Part shown: positions 1 to 12,033 of the stretch, one piece after another
How positions within the stretch are numbered: the stretch's first letter is position 1
Layout: the number at the start of each line of letters is the position of its first letter
Assembly (NCBI RefSeq): GCF_030518235.1
Contig: NZ_JAULSA010000011.1
Coordinates: forward strand, 1 to 64,000
From: Saccharibacillus sp. CPCC 101409
GTDB taxonomy: Bacteria > Bacillota > Bacilli > Paenibacillales > Paenibacillaceae
DNA length: 64,000 bases
Reading direction: 5' to 3'
The notes under the pieces: model-generated
What the model saw: only the letters and a program-made list of their open reading frames with translations
The model's database searches: none
What the model was told of the DNA's origin: nothing
Position numbers and translations under genes: made by a program

Positions 1-70
1 GCTCGACTTGCATGTATTAGGCATGCCGCCAGCGTTCGTCCTGAGCCAGGATCAAACTCTCCATTAAAGT
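1..70 (-). rRNA. 16S rRNA, 5' end only (partial)
   Basis: The complement contains the universal 16S 5' sequence AGAGTTTGATCCTGGCTCAG followed by the usual GACGAACGCTGGCGG block and the ATACATGCAAGTCGAGC segment, so the gene reads leftward out of the window. Only about 70 bases of the gene are present. The exact mature 5' end (near 68-72) is estimated by analogy with other Bacilli. Confidence 0.97.
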
Positions 71-250
71 TGGCGACCGAAGTCACCGTTTAAAAGAAAG
101 CACCATGTGCTCGTTTTGAAGCTTGGCGTTGGAATTTCAATTCGCTTTACCCAGAAGGATCCGCGATTTTCATTCCGAACGTTGTGGATTCTCGATTGCT
201 CAAGAATCTATTTTTCTCACGACGATCTGCATCGTCGCAACTCACTCACC

Positions 251-272
251 ATTCAGTTTTCAAAGAACTTGC
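251..272 (-). promoter_or_regulatory. Conserved rRNA leader motif (boxA-like)
   Basis: On the minus strand this reads GCAAGTTCTTTGAAAACTGAAT. The TTCTTTGAAAACTG core is common in rRNA leaders and spacers of Bacillales and resembles the boxA antitermination region. It lies about 180 bases upstream of the 16S 5' end. The role is inferred from family knowledge. Confidence 0.5.
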
Positions 273-303
273 GGCCGGCAACTTAACTTGCCGAACGTTT
301 TAC

Positions 304-332
304 ATCTTACTCTTATCGCTTTCCTTTGTCAA
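304..332 (-). promoter_or_regulatory. Candidate sigma-A promoter of the rRNA operon
   Basis: On the minus strand TTGACA (complement of 327-332) and TAAGAT (complement of 304-309) are separated by exactly 17 bases, upstream of the boxA-like leader and the 16S gene. The -35 is perfect and the -10 matches 4 of 6. Other promoters may exist, since Bacillales rRNA operons often have tandem ones. The rest of 73-505 shows no gene. Confidence 0.55.
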
Positions 333-507
333 CTCTTTTTTTCGAACCGTTTTTCCGAAGTCCGTTTTATTTGAGTGTCCGTCAGAAGCGACAAGAAATA
401 TCTTATCATCCCGCAAACAAGAAAGCAAGCATTTTTTTAAAGAAAATCGCAAAGTCTTTCTCTTCCCAATCTTCACCTGTCTCAAGTCTCGCAAACACGG
501 AACCCGT

Positions 508-547
508 AACGGGAGAAAAGCCTGTCAGCCCAGGCTTTTCTCCCGTT
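508..547 (-). terminator. Terminator hairpin after ligA
   Basis: A perfect 17-bp inverted repeat (508-524 and 531-547, arm core GGGAGAAAAGCCTG) with a 6-base loop begins 17 bases after the ligA stop. No T tract follows the hairpin on the minus strand, so termination is likely but not textbook. It separates the DNA-repair genes from the rRNA operon transcribed in the same direction. Confidence 0.6.
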
Positions 548-563
548 ATCGTCGGCGGCTTTG

Positions 564-4965
<4,402 letters not shown>

Positions 4966-5000
4966 GATGATGGTGCTCCTTTCTTTGGGAGAAGGGTGGG

Positions 5001-5245
5001 CGCGCATTGGGAGACGCTGCGGGAGGCGGGGGCCCTACGATCGCTGTTCAAATTCGTTTTTTCGATCGGATATTATAAGGTGAAAAACGAATTTGAAAGG
5101 CGAACGCTCAATACGTTGTTTCCGTTCGAAAGTAACGCTCACCGTCGAATGATTCGTTTATGCTTTAAGAACGAATCCGGCGCACGAAATTTGTAACAAT
5201 ATGAAACAACGTACAGCTTCTTCGGGCTCCCCGCCTCCCTCCGCT
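5001..5245 (-). repeat. Interspersed structured element, copy 1 (with extra stem)
   Basis: This is one of three copies in the window (others 42489-42662 and 56690-56841). Conserved blocks on the minus strand are AGCGGAGG (5238-5245), GAAGAAGC, GAGCGTTCGCCTT (5097-5109), ACAGCGATCGTA and CCGCAGCGTCTCCCA (5008-5022). Between them are self-complementary arms unique to this copy: 5024-5035 with 5224-5236 (one bulged base), 5047-5061 with 5083-5097 (15 bp), and an inserted extra stem 5112-5122 with 5203-5213 (11 bp) absent from the other copies. It lies between pcrB and pcrA, ending about 35 bases before the pcrA start. Function unknown; the whole gap 4966-5411 contains only this and the hairpins listed next. 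Confidence 0.8.
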
Positions 5246-5295
5246 CCGTTCGCGCGTTGGGTTGGGTTGAAAAACAAAAAGACTAAAAGGCATAA

Positions 5296-5377
5296 GGAAT
5301 GCACGCGATTATGCATTCCGGGATTGGCTTGATGACGTTGTAGGTCGCTGTGAAGCCGTTTCGATCAGAAGCGGCTT
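5296..5377 (-). terminator. Two hairpins after pcrB
   Basis: Reading leftward from the pcrB stop there is first a stem 5372-5377 with 5353-5358 (AAGCCG/CGGCTT), then a stem 5312-5319 with 5296-5303 (GGAATGCA/TGCATTCC). The second is followed on the minus strand by a T-rich run (TTATGCCTTTTAGTCTTTTTG). The second looks like a weak intrinsic terminator or a processing site. If it terminates, pcrA would need its own promoter, which I could not identify. Confidence 0.45.
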
Positions 5378-5411
5378 GGTTGGCGGAACGGTTCAAAAGG
5401 CTCGCGGCCGG

Positions 5412-6113
5412 TCAGGCCGGATCGGCGTCGCGGACGCCGCGAACGGTGTTCAGCGCGGACGGCAAGTCGTCGTAAACGACGTTGCCGACGACGACGGTAT
5501 CGGCGGCGCGGGCGGCGTTCAGCGCCGCCTGGTAATCGCGGACGCCCCCGCCGTAGAAAACGGCGGCTTCGCTCGTCGCGCGGCGGACTTCCCGCACGAG
5601 GTCGAGATCGCCGTAAGTACCGCTGTACTCGATATAAACGATCGGCAACCGCATCAGCTTATCCGCCATGCGGGCATAAGCCGCGGCGGCGGGAGCTCCG
5701 ATATCCGTCTCGGCGCCGGTCAGGCGGGCAACGGTGGAATCGGGATTGAGCACGATGTAGCCTTCGGCCGCCAGCATGTCCCACGGGATCAGCTCGCCGA
5801 AGCTTTCGATGCCTTCCCGGTGCCGGCCGACGATCCATTCCGCCCGGTCCGTATTGAGGACCATCGGAATCAGATACAGATCGAAACCGGGCACGATCGA
5901 TTCCAGCGTCGAGACCTCCAGCGCGCACGGCAGCTCGTATCGCCGGATACGCGACATCAGCTCCACCGTGTTCTCGTAAGTCACGCCGCTCGAACCGCCG
6001 ACGAGAATCGCGTCGCTGCCCGATAAACAGACCGCTTCCAGCGCCTCGTCCGATATTTCCCGGTCCGGGTCCAGCTTAAAAACGTGTCTCCACGTCTCGA
6101 ACATCCTGCTCAA
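5412..6113 (-). CDS. pcrB: Heptaprenylglyceryl phosphate synthase PcrB
   Basis: PcrB transfers a heptaprenyl group to sn-glycerol-1-phosphate, making an archaeal-type ether lipid precursor in Bacillales. The product is about 233 residues with a TIM-barrel pattern: WRHVFKLDPDREI near the N-terminus, ILVGGSSGVT, IPMVLNT, the YIEYSGTYGD segment and the phosphate-binding FYGGGVRD and VVVGNVVYDD motifs close to the C-terminus. The ATG at 6119 has GGAGG only one base away, which is too close. The TTG at 6111-6113 has GGAGG at 7 bases and is preferred. A second ATG at 6104 is also possible. A strong promoter lies just upstream. Linkage to pcrA and ligA is conserved in Bacillales. Confidence 0.95.
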   Translation of the reverse strand: MSRMFETWRHVFKLDPDREISDEALEAVCLSGSDAILVGGSSGVTYENTVELMSRIRRYELPCALEVSTLESIVPGFDLYLIPMVLNTDRAEWIVGRHREGIESFGELIPWDMLAAEGYIVLNPDSTVARLTGAETDIGAPAAAAYARMADKLMRLPIVYIEYSGTYGDLDLVREVRRATSEAAVFYGGGVRDYQAALNAARAADTVVVGNVVYDDLPSALNTVRGVRDADPA

Positions 6114-6166
6114 TTCCATTCCTCCATCCGCCTTGTCCGCCTGCCGGGACAGGTTGCTCCAAGATA

Positions 6167-6195
6167 AGTCTATTCTACGCGAAAGACCGTGTCAA
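6167..6195 (-). promoter_or_regulatory. Sigma-A promoter of pcrB
   Basis: On the minus strand TTGACA (complement of 6190-6195) and TAGACT (complement of 6167-6172) are 17 bases apart, placing the transcription start near 6158-6160, about 45 bases before the pcrB start. The 90-bp array lies directly upstream of the promoter, so it is not transcribed from it. Confidence 0.75.
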
Positions 6196-6214
6196 TTTTT
6201 TGTTCGTATATAAT

Positions 6215-6472
6215 GCGAACAGCCTGATCTACGAAGTGATCAGGTTCGCTCGCATCCCAATGCGAACAACTTGATAGACGCAGGATATCAAGTCGCTTCG
6301 CATGGCGAACAGCCTGATCTACGAAGTGATCAGGTTCGCTCGCATCCCAATGCGAACAACTTGTTGGAGGCACGACAGCAAGTCGTTTCACATGGTGAAC
6401 AGCCTGATCTACGAAGTGATCAGGTTCGCTCGCATCCCAATGCGAACAACTTGATAGACGCAGGGATATTAG
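6215..6472. repeat. 90-bp tandem repeat, three units, double hairpins
   Basis: Units start at 6215, 6305 and 6395. About 57 bases are almost identical in all three, beginning GCGAACAGCCTGATC. This part forms a hairpin CCTGATC/GATCAGG flanked by GCGAA/TTCGC. The remaining 33 bases vary but keep a second hairpin: ACTTGAT/ATCAAGT in unit 1, and ACTTGTTG/CAGCAAGT (one T-G pair) in unit 2; it is degenerate in unit 3. The 90-bp period leaves an open frame on the minus strand (6170-6520), which I treat as a by-product. It is not CRISPR: the period is too long and there are no unique spacers. Confidence 0.85.
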
Positions 6473-6574
6473 GTCAAGTCCATAATGATGTGTAAAAACA
6501 CTTCCCCAAAAAGGAGGCACAACCGGCTATTCTTTTTACACACCCACCGTGCAAGTCCTTTGAAGCCCCACAGA

Positions 6575-6763
6575 AAATGTGCACTTTTAGTCCGCATTTC
6601 GGACTAAAAAAGAACCGATACGGAAAAATGCTGACTTTTCGTCCACATTTTACGAACAAATCGTCGTTTTCCGCGATTTTCACGTCCAAATGTGTACATT
6701 TCGTCAGCATTTTCGTTCGACCCTCAAATTTTTCGCTAAAATGCTGACCTGGCGGCAACATTT
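6575..6763. repeat. Four 25-bp AAATG...CATTT imperfect palindromes
   Basis: Copies at 6575-6599, 6626-6650, 6688-6712 and 6739-6763 all begin AAATG and end CATTT. Inner half-sites are of the types TGTGCAC, CTGAC, TGTGTAC and TTGCC. Start-to-start spacings are 51, 62 and 51 bp. Similar sequences occur at 47034-47169. Bases 6473-6574 and 6764-6921 hold no gene or site that I can name. Confidence 0.65.
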
Positions 6764-6921
6764 GAGGGGCATCCCCGGTGTTCCCTTCAGTCTTGAGTGG
6801 CGGCAGCGTCTTCCGACCTCGCCGCTGGATCGACGAGCCGCATCTTTTTCACACACAAATATGGACTTGACCGAAGAAAGACACGTCGGAAGCATACGCT
6901 AAGGAATTTCTCTCGCAGCAT

Positions 6922-8208
6922 TCATGGTTCTCTAACGGATTGGACTTTTTTCAAAAGAATCTGTCTACGCTTGCTCCTCCAACGCTCATACCATTCAAGC
7001 AGCGCCGGCGCCGCAAACAAGATAAATAAAAACATATTCGGATAGCCGTATCTCGGAATCGCGATAAACGGCACATAAATCAGCGTAAAGTACGCCAGCA
7101 CGGCCAGCGGCGCGTAGGCGGAACGCCGCTTTCTTTTTAACGCCAGCACGATCCCGTAAATCCCCAGCAGCAGGTAAGCCGCGTGTACGATAAAGTAATG
7201 CGCCCAGGTCATACCCAGAATCGGCCGCTCCCAATACGCGATTCCGTACAGGCCGCCGAACTTGCCCGCGGTGTAGAAAGCAAGGTATTTCAGCGGTTCG
7301 TGCGTGAATCCGTATATCGCCATCCGGACCGCGGCCTTCGCCATATCGTCGTCCGAGCCGCTCATGACATCGCCGCCGTACTGCGGATACTTGTCGTAGA
7401 AGCCGTCCGGCACCTGCCCGAACGCGACCGCGCCCAGAATCATCGGGCTGCCGGCGGCTTCGGTGAACGGGATAAAGCGGCCGAAGACTTCGTAGTTGCG
7501 AATCCACCAGGGCGACATCAGCAGCGCGAACACGCTCAGGATCACCGCGGTGTAAGCCAGCATGCGTCCGAACGAATAGCGCCGCGCCAACCAGAACAAT
7601 CCGGGAATCAGCGGCAGCAGCGCGGCGTGCGGTTTGAAGTAACAGAGCGATGTCCAACAAACGGCAAACAGCGCCCATCGCAGCACCCCCGGCTTATCCA
7701 GCGCATGCAGCAGCAAGCAGACGGTCAGCATGAGGCACAGGCGAAAAGTCGATTCGGTCAGCACCGATCCGGACAGCCAGTAATCGGGCAGATACAGCGC
7801 CAGCAGCACGGAAGCGGTCATCGCCGCGCGGGTGCCGCCGAGGGCGCGCTTTGCCAGCACGAACATCAGATAAACGCCCAGCGCCTGAAACGCTCCCTGC
7901 ACAATCCGCAGCAGCATCGCGCCGTGTTCGCCTCCGAGCCATCTCGCGCCGGCAAGCAGCAGCGGAAACAGCGGCATAATAAAAGTGGACGGAGCATCAC
8001 CGGTGTTGTAGGTCAGTACGCCGGTTTCCAGCAGTTTGTCGGCGGTCTGCACGTATTTGACGTCGTCGTCGTTCATGCCGGCGTAGGAACCGAGCAGCAG
8101 ACGGTCGCCGTAAGACAGCGAGATCGCGCAGCTGACGAGGAACACGAGCGCGCACAGCATCAGCAGACGCAGGCGGGTACGGCGGGTTTCTTCTTTTAAG
8201 GAAAACAA
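6922..8208 (-). CDS. GT-C family membrane glycosyltransferase (PMT/ArnT-like)
   Basis: A polytopic membrane protein of about 428 residues with roughly ten hydrophobic segments. After the first membrane segment comes GSYAGMNDDDVKYVQTAD, whose acidic cluster matches the catalytic DD/DE loop of GT-C enzymes that use polyprenyl-phosphate sugars. The HEPLKYL and YWERPILGM segments are on later loops. It is the last gene of a four-gene run with GtrA, DUF2304 and GT2 genes, so it is probably the transferase that attaches the flipped sugar to a cell-envelope acceptor. The start is placed at a TTG (8206-8208), one base after the GtrA stop, with GGAGG 9 bases upstream. Longer frames back to 8283 would overlap GtrA by over 70 bases. 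Acceptor and sugar are unknown. Confidence 0.85.
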   Translation of the reverse strand: MFSLKEETRRTRLRLLMLCALVFLVSCAISLSYGDRLLLGSYAGMNDDDVKYVQTADKLLETGVLTYNTGDAPSTFIMPLFPLLLAGARWLGGEHGAMLLRIVQGAFQALGVYLMFVLAKRALGGTRAAMTASVLLALYLPDYWLSGSVLTESTFRLCLMLTVCLLLHALDKPGVLRWALFAVCWTSLCYFKPHAALLPLIPGLFWLARRYSFGRMLAYTAVILSVFALLMSPWWIRNYEVFGRFIPFTEAAGSPMILGAVAFGQVPDGFYDKYPQYGGDVMSGSDDDMAKAAVRMAIYGFTHEPLKYLAFYTAGKFGGLYGIAYWERPILGMTWAHYFIVHAAYLLLGIYGIVLALKRKRRSAYAPLAVLAYFTLIYVPFIAIPRYGYPNMFLFILFAAPALLEWYERWRSKRRQILLKKVQSVREP

Positions 8209-8209
8209 T

Positions 8210-8677
8210 TCAGCGGACCTCCCGTGTCGGCGGCGAGCGGAACGCCCACGCTTTATTCCAGATAAAGTTGTGAATCGGCACAAGCACGATCGACGCCGCC
8301 TGGCCGTAGCCGTACCACCAGCCCAGCACCCGGTCGAACAGATACAGGATCAGCAGATTGAGCGCCAGACCCGCGCAGGACACGATCGTATACCGCAGCA
8401 GGACCGACAGCGAGCCTTCGCTGCTTTTGAACGTCCAGCGGAGATTGACGGCATAGGAGAACAGCAGCGACAGGATAAAGCCCAGCGCCGCGCCCACCAG
8501 CGGGTCGCCCCCGCCTTTTTCCACATACAGAAGCAGCGTCCCCGTCTGAAGCGCGGTGCCGAACACGCCGACTACGCCGTATTTGATAAAGTCGATCAAG
8601 TGGGCGCGGAGCGGCCGAAAACGCGAAAAGCCGGAAGTCCGCCCCGCCGGCGCCGGCCGATCATCGTTCCGGTTCAT
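8210..8677 (-). CDS. GtrA family membrane protein
   Basis: A 155-residue protein with four predicted membrane segments, typical of GtrA: FIKYGVVGVFGTALQTG (first), LGFILSLLFSYAVNLRWTF (second, with the family NxxWTF signature), then two more ending in IHNFIWNKAWAF. GtrA proteins are thought to flip undecaprenyl-phosphate-linked monosaccharides across the membrane. It starts 17 bases inside the end of the DUF2304 gene, with GGGAGG upstream, and is followed directly by the GT-C gene, so the four genes are translationally coupled. Confidence 0.92.
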   Translation of the reverse strand: MNRNDDRPAPAGRTSGFSRFRPLRAHLIDFIKYGVVGVFGTALQTGTLLLYVEKGGGDPLVGAALGFILSLLFSYAVNLRWTFKSSEGSLSVLLRYTIVSCAGLALNLLILYLFDRVLGWWYGYGQAASIVLVPIHNFIWNKAWAFRSPPTREVR

Positions 8678-9056
8678 GGTCTCGCCCTCCCTGCGTTTGT
8701 TCGAGTCTCCGCTCCAGTTCTTCTACCCGGTTGCGCATCAGGCCCAGCTCCTGGGTCAGCGTGTGCAGCTTGCGGGAATGGTTGGAGAGCGACACGGTGA
8801 GTGTATACAGAATCAGAAAAATGCCCGAGACGGACAGCAGAAACACGGCGTTGACCGGGACTTCGATGCCCATCAGCCGCGCGATAAAGAAAAAAATCTG
8901 CGGAAAGATCGATACGACCACCGCCGCGGTGCTGAGGAAAATCCAGATCAACGCGTATTTCAGTTCAAGTTTATAGCGCCGGATGCGGTTGATAAACAAA
9001 ACGAAGACGGCCAGGCTGACCGCCAGCAGCAGCAGCTGCAGTTTGAGCGAAATCAT
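8661..9056 (-). CDS. DUF2304 domain membrane protein
   Basis: A 131-residue protein with three hydrophobic segments (about residues 5-22, 32-58 and 66-90) and a charged C-terminal coiled-coil-like tail (VEELERRLEQTQ). The spacing LELKYALIWIFLS is typical of DUF2304, a small family usually encoded beside GtrA and GT2 genes in bacterial surface glycosylation loci. No catalytic role is known. It may help the glycosyltransferase at the membrane. The start ATG overlaps the stop of the upstream GT2 gene (ATGA). Confidence 0.85.
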   Translation of the reverse strand: MISLKLQLLLLAVSLAVFVLFINRIRRYKLELKYALIWIFLSTAAVVVSIFPQIFFFIARLMGIEVPVNAVFLLSVSGIFLILYTLTVSLSNHSRKLHTLTQELGLMRNRVEELERRLEQTQGGRDHEPER

Positions 9057-9820
9057 ACGTTTCTCATCCCGCTTCCTCTCAGCATATCGATCAGGATCGC
9101 CAGCGATACTTTGACCATGTAGTAGGCCGAGCGGAAGCTGCGGATCGAAGAGCGGCCCCCGCTTCGCTCGGACATAAGCACGGGAACCTCGGCGACGCGG
9201 CCGCCGAGCCGCAGCACGTGCATCACCGATTCCGGCTCGGGATAATCGCTCGGATAGTGCGCCGCGAACAGGGTCATAATCCGCCGGTTGACGGCGCGAA
9301 AGCCGGAGGTGGGATCGGTGACGGTCTGCCCGGTAATCAGGCGAATAAGACGGCTGAAATAACGGATGCCGGCGCGGCGCATCGGCGTCGATTGGAAGCC
9401 GCGCTTCTCGATATAGCGCGAGCCGATCGTCAGGTCGGCTTCGCCCGCCAGCAGCGGAGCGATCAGCGCGGGGATGAACTCGGCGCGGTGCTGGCCGTCG
9501 CCGTCGAACTGGACGGCGATATCGTAACCGTGCGAGCAGGCATATTTGTAGCCGGTCTGCACGGCTCCGCCGATGCCCAGATTACAGGGAAGGCTCACAA
9601 CGTTGGCGCCCGCCTCGGCGCAGACTTCGGCGGTATCGTCGGTCGATCCGTCGTTGACGACCAGCGCTTCCAGTCCCGCTTCGCGCAGGCTCAGCAGCAG
9701 CGGGCCGATATTGTCGCGTTCGTTGAACGCGGGGATAATGAGCAGCAGTTTGGGCGGCCGGGAAAGTCCGGTCGGTCCCGACGATTCGGCTGCGTGCGGT
9801 TGAGTCGGTTTGGGCGGCAC
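9053..9820 (-). CDS. GT2 glycosyltransferase, polyprenyl-phosphate sugar synthase type
   Basis: A 255-residue GT-A fold enzyme of the DPM1/GtrB type. KLLLIIPAFNERDNIGPLL begins the nucleotide-binding fold, VVNDGSTDDT is the metal and nucleotide loop, QFDGDGQH is the DxD region and DPTSGFRAVNRR is the acceptor loop. It likely loads a sugar on undecaprenyl phosphate on the cytoplasmic side for flipping by GtrA and transfer by the GT-C enzyme downstream. The preferred start is GTG at 9818-9820 with AAAGGAG 8 bases upstream. An ATG at 9880 lies within the hairpin that follows galU. It has no C-terminal membrane helices, unlike GtrB proper. Confidence 0.9.
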   Translation of the reverse strand: MPPKPTQPHAAESSGPTGLSRPPKLLLIIPAFNERDNIGPLLLSLREAGLEALVVNDGSTDDTAEVCAEAGANVVSLPCNLGIGGAVQTGYKYACSHGYDIAVQFDGDGQHRAEFIPALIAPLLAGEADLTIGSRYIEKRGFQSTPMRRAGIRYFSRLIRLITGQTVTDPTSGFRAVNRRIMTLFAAHYPSDYPEPESVMHVLRLGGRVAEVPVLMSERSGGRSSIRSFRSAYYMVKVSLAILIDMLRGSGMRNV

Positions 9821-9893
9821 TTTAATTTCTCCTTTACGGCCGGTTTGCGGCCGTGCGTTTACCGAAGAAGACGTCGGCACGGCTTCATGCGAA

Positions 9894-9915
9894 AGCCCGG
9901 CCGTCAGGCCGGGCT
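9894..9915 (-). terminator. Hairpin after galU
   Basis: A perfect 9-bp stem AGCCCGGCC/GGCCGGGCT with a 4-base loop lies 15 bases past the galU stop, followed on the minus strand by a short TTTC. It probably ends or attenuates galU transcription ahead of the GtrA module. Confidence 0.55.
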
Positions 9916-9929
9916 CCCCGTTCGCTATT

Positions 9930-10826
9930 TTAACGCTTTTCTTCGTATTCGGCCAGTGCCTTCTTCATGTAAGCGGCCAGCGGCTCGCTCATTTCTTCGT
10001 TTTGCAGCGCGTAATGGATCGTCGTCTCGATAAACCCGATCTTGACGCCCACGTCGTGCCGCTGCCCTTCGAAATTGTACGCCAGGACTTCCTGCGATTG
10101 GCCGAGCGTGGCGATTCCGTCCGTAAGCTGGATCTCGCCTCCGGCGCCGGTCGGCTGATTCTCCAGAATCTCGAAGATTTCCGGCGTCAGGATATAGCGT
10201 CCCATAATCGCCAGGTTCGACGGCGCGTCTTCGCGTTTCGGTTTCTCGACCAAACCGTTGGCTTTGAACGTGCGTTCTTCGCCTTCGATCGGTTCGCTGT
10301 CCACGATTCCGTAACGGAACACGTCCTCCCACGGCACTTCCTGCACGCCGACGACCGAAGCCTGGTGCTTGTCGAATACGTCGAGCATCTGCTTCAGGCA
10401 CGGCGTATCGGATTCGACGATATCGTCGCCGAGCAGAACCGCAAACGGTTCGTTGCCGATAAATTTGCGCGCGCACCAGATCGCATGGCCGAGACCTCTG
10501 GGTTCTTTTTGCCGGATGTAGTGGATGTCGGCCATCTCCGAAGGTTTGCGGACTTCTTCGAGCAGATCCCACTTCTCGCTTTCTTCAAGTGTTTGTTCCA
10601 AGCCGAAAGAAGTGTCGAAATGATCCTCGATCGCGCGTTTTTCTTTGCCGGTTACGATGATGATATCCTCGATGCCCGATTTGACCGCTTCTTCCACGAT
10701 ATATTGGATGGTCGGCTTATCGACGATCGGCAGCATCTCTTTCGGCATCGCCTTGGTGGCGGGCAGGAAGCGCGTACCGAGGCCGGCCGCCGGAATAATC
10801 GCTTTGCGAACTTTCTGTTTACTCAT
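9930..10826 (-). CDS. galU: UTP-glucose-1-phosphate uridylyltransferase GalU
   Basis: Makes UDP-glucose from UTP and glucose-1-phosphate, the precursor for glucose-containing polymers and, through GalE or Ugd, other UDP-sugars. The 298-residue length is normal. The N-terminal [19 protein letters not shown] nucleotide-binding motif, the [10 protein letters not shown] segment, LGHAIWCAR and LGDDIV (metal-binding Asp) and a C-terminal [14 protein letters not shown] loop are all present. The start at 10826 (MSKQKV) has GGAGG 9 bases upstream. It is divergent from the MraY-like gene across a 243-bp gap in which I found no convincing promoter. Confidence 0.95.
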   Translation of the reverse strand: MSKQKVRKAIIPAAGLGTRFLPATKAMPKEMLPIVDKPTIQYIVEEAVKSGIEDIIIVTGKEKRAIEDHFDTSFGLEQTLEESEKWDLLEEVRKPSEMADIHYIRQKEPRGLGHAIWCARKFIGNEPFAVLLGDDIVESDTPCLKQMLDVFDKHQASVVGVQEVPWEDVFRYGIVDSEPIEGEERTFKANGLVEKPKREDAPSNLAIMGRYILTPEIFEILENQPTGAGGEIQLTDGIATLGQSQEVLAYNFEGQRHDVGVKIGFIETTIHYALQNEEMSEPLAAYMKKALAEYEEKR

Positions 10827-11069
10827 CTGTGGTTTCCTCCTAAAGACTGGTCTGAAATAGCCGAACGGACCGTCCCTCTTCCCGTTTGCGCATGCGTCCC
10901 GTGAAAAAAAGCCAATTTCTGCCGGACTTCTCTTGTGGCGGGCGTGCAAATTGCTTAAAATAAGGGAGTTACGGTGTTCATGCGAGCGCGTTACATAACC
11001 TTTACTTCTATTATTAACCGATAGAACCGCTTCAAAATCTGAATTGCCGATTGGAGAAGACTGAAACCC

Positions 11070-12023
11070 ATGAATTTTTACACGTTGATTGCCGCTATTC
11101 TGTCATTCGTACTCGTCGCTCTGCTGGCTCCGCTCTGGATCCGCACGCTGCGCAACATCGGTTGGCTCCAGCCGATCCGCAAGGAGCTGCCGCCCGATCA
11201 CCAGGCCAAGAAAGGCACGCCGCTGATGGCGGGCATGATCTTTATGGTCGGAGTGCTGATCGCCGTGATCGCTCAGCCGACGCCGCTCATGTGGCTGCTG
11301 GCCGCGTCGTTCGTCTTGTTCGGCATTGTGGGCTTTAGCGACGACTTCAAGAAAGCCGCGTTCCAGGACCCGCAGGGGATCTCGGGCAAAGCGAAGCTGA
11401 TCTTCCAGTTTGCGTTTACGATCACTCTGCTGCTGATTGCGATGAACAGCTTCGGCGTGGAACCGACGATCGCGTTCCCGGGCGGATTCGTCTGGACGCT
11501 GCCGGCCGTGGTTTACTTCATTATTATGCTGCTGTTTATCGTCGGTTCGGCCAATGCGATCAACTTCACCGACGGCCTGGACGGCCTGCTGATTATCGTC
11601 GCGATTCCGACTTATCTGTTCTTCTTCGTGATCTCGGACCATTCGTCGGTCAAGCTGTTCTCGCTTATCATGGTCGGCGCGCTGCTCGGATTGTTCCTGT
11701 ACAATAAATACCCGGCCAAAGCGTTTATGGGCGATACCGGGTCGCTCGCGATCGGCGGGTCGCTTTCGCTGATGGCCGTGATCGAAAAAGTCGAGATTCT
11801 CGTGCCGCTGCTGTTTGTAATCTATTTTGCGGAACAATTCTCGGTCATTATCCAGGTCGCTTATTACAAACGGACCAAAAAGCGCATCTTCCGCATGACG
11901 CCGATCCACTACCACTACAGTTTGAAGTACGGCTGGAACGAGCGCAAGATCGTGGCGGTATTCGGAAATGTATCGTGGCTCGGGGCGTTCTTGAGCTGGC
12001 TGATCTGGTATTTGTGGATGTAA
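11070..12023 (+). CDS. MraY-like polyprenyl-phosphate phosphosugar transferase (paralogue)
   Basis: A polytopic protein of 317 residues with about ten membrane segments, in the MraY/WecA superfamily that puts a phospho-sugar on undecaprenyl phosphate. Visible motifs: the KKGTPLMAG loop near residue 50, GFSDDFKK (catalytic Asp pair), [12 protein letters not shown] (nucleophile loop) and [10 protein letters not shown]. The last cytoplasmic loop reads [18 protein letters not shown], whereas standard MraY has three consecutive histidines there, so the middle one is Tyr. It lies alone ahead of the polysaccharide island rather than in a division-cell-wall cluster, so it is a second, specialised enzyme or a supplementary MraY. 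Its GC content matches the chromosome, not the island. The start has GGAG 13 bases away, rather far. Confidence 0.85.
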   Translation: MNFYTLIAAILSFVLVALLAPLWIRTLRNIGWLQPIRKELPPDHQAKKGTPLMAGMIFMVGVLIAVIAQPTPLMWLLAASFVLFGIVGFSDDFKKAAFQDPQGISGKAKLIFQFAFTITLLLIAMNSFGVEPTIAFPGGFVWTLPAVVYFIIMLLFIVGSANAINFTDGLDGLLIIVAIPTYLFFFVISDHSSVKLFSLIMVGALLGLFLYNKYPAKAFMGDTGSLAIGGSLSLMAVIEKVEILVPLLFVIYFAEQFSVIIQVAYYKRTKKRIFRMTPIHYHYSLKYGWNERKIVAVFGNVSWLGAFLSWLIWYLWM

Positions 12024-12033
12024 CGCAATCGAG

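Noticed and set aside
6215-6472. CRISPR array
   Set aside because: The unit is 90 bp and almost entirely repeated; there are no unique spacers and no cas genes in the window.
6170-6520. 116-residue frame with 30-residue repeats across the 90-bp array
   Set aside because: A period divisible by three keeps the frame open automatically. No ribosome site; hairpins explain the conservation better.
10827-11069. Divergent promoter pair between galU and the MraY-like gene
   Set aside because: Several TATTAT-like and TTGCTT-like words occur, but none has an acceptable partner at 16-18 bases.
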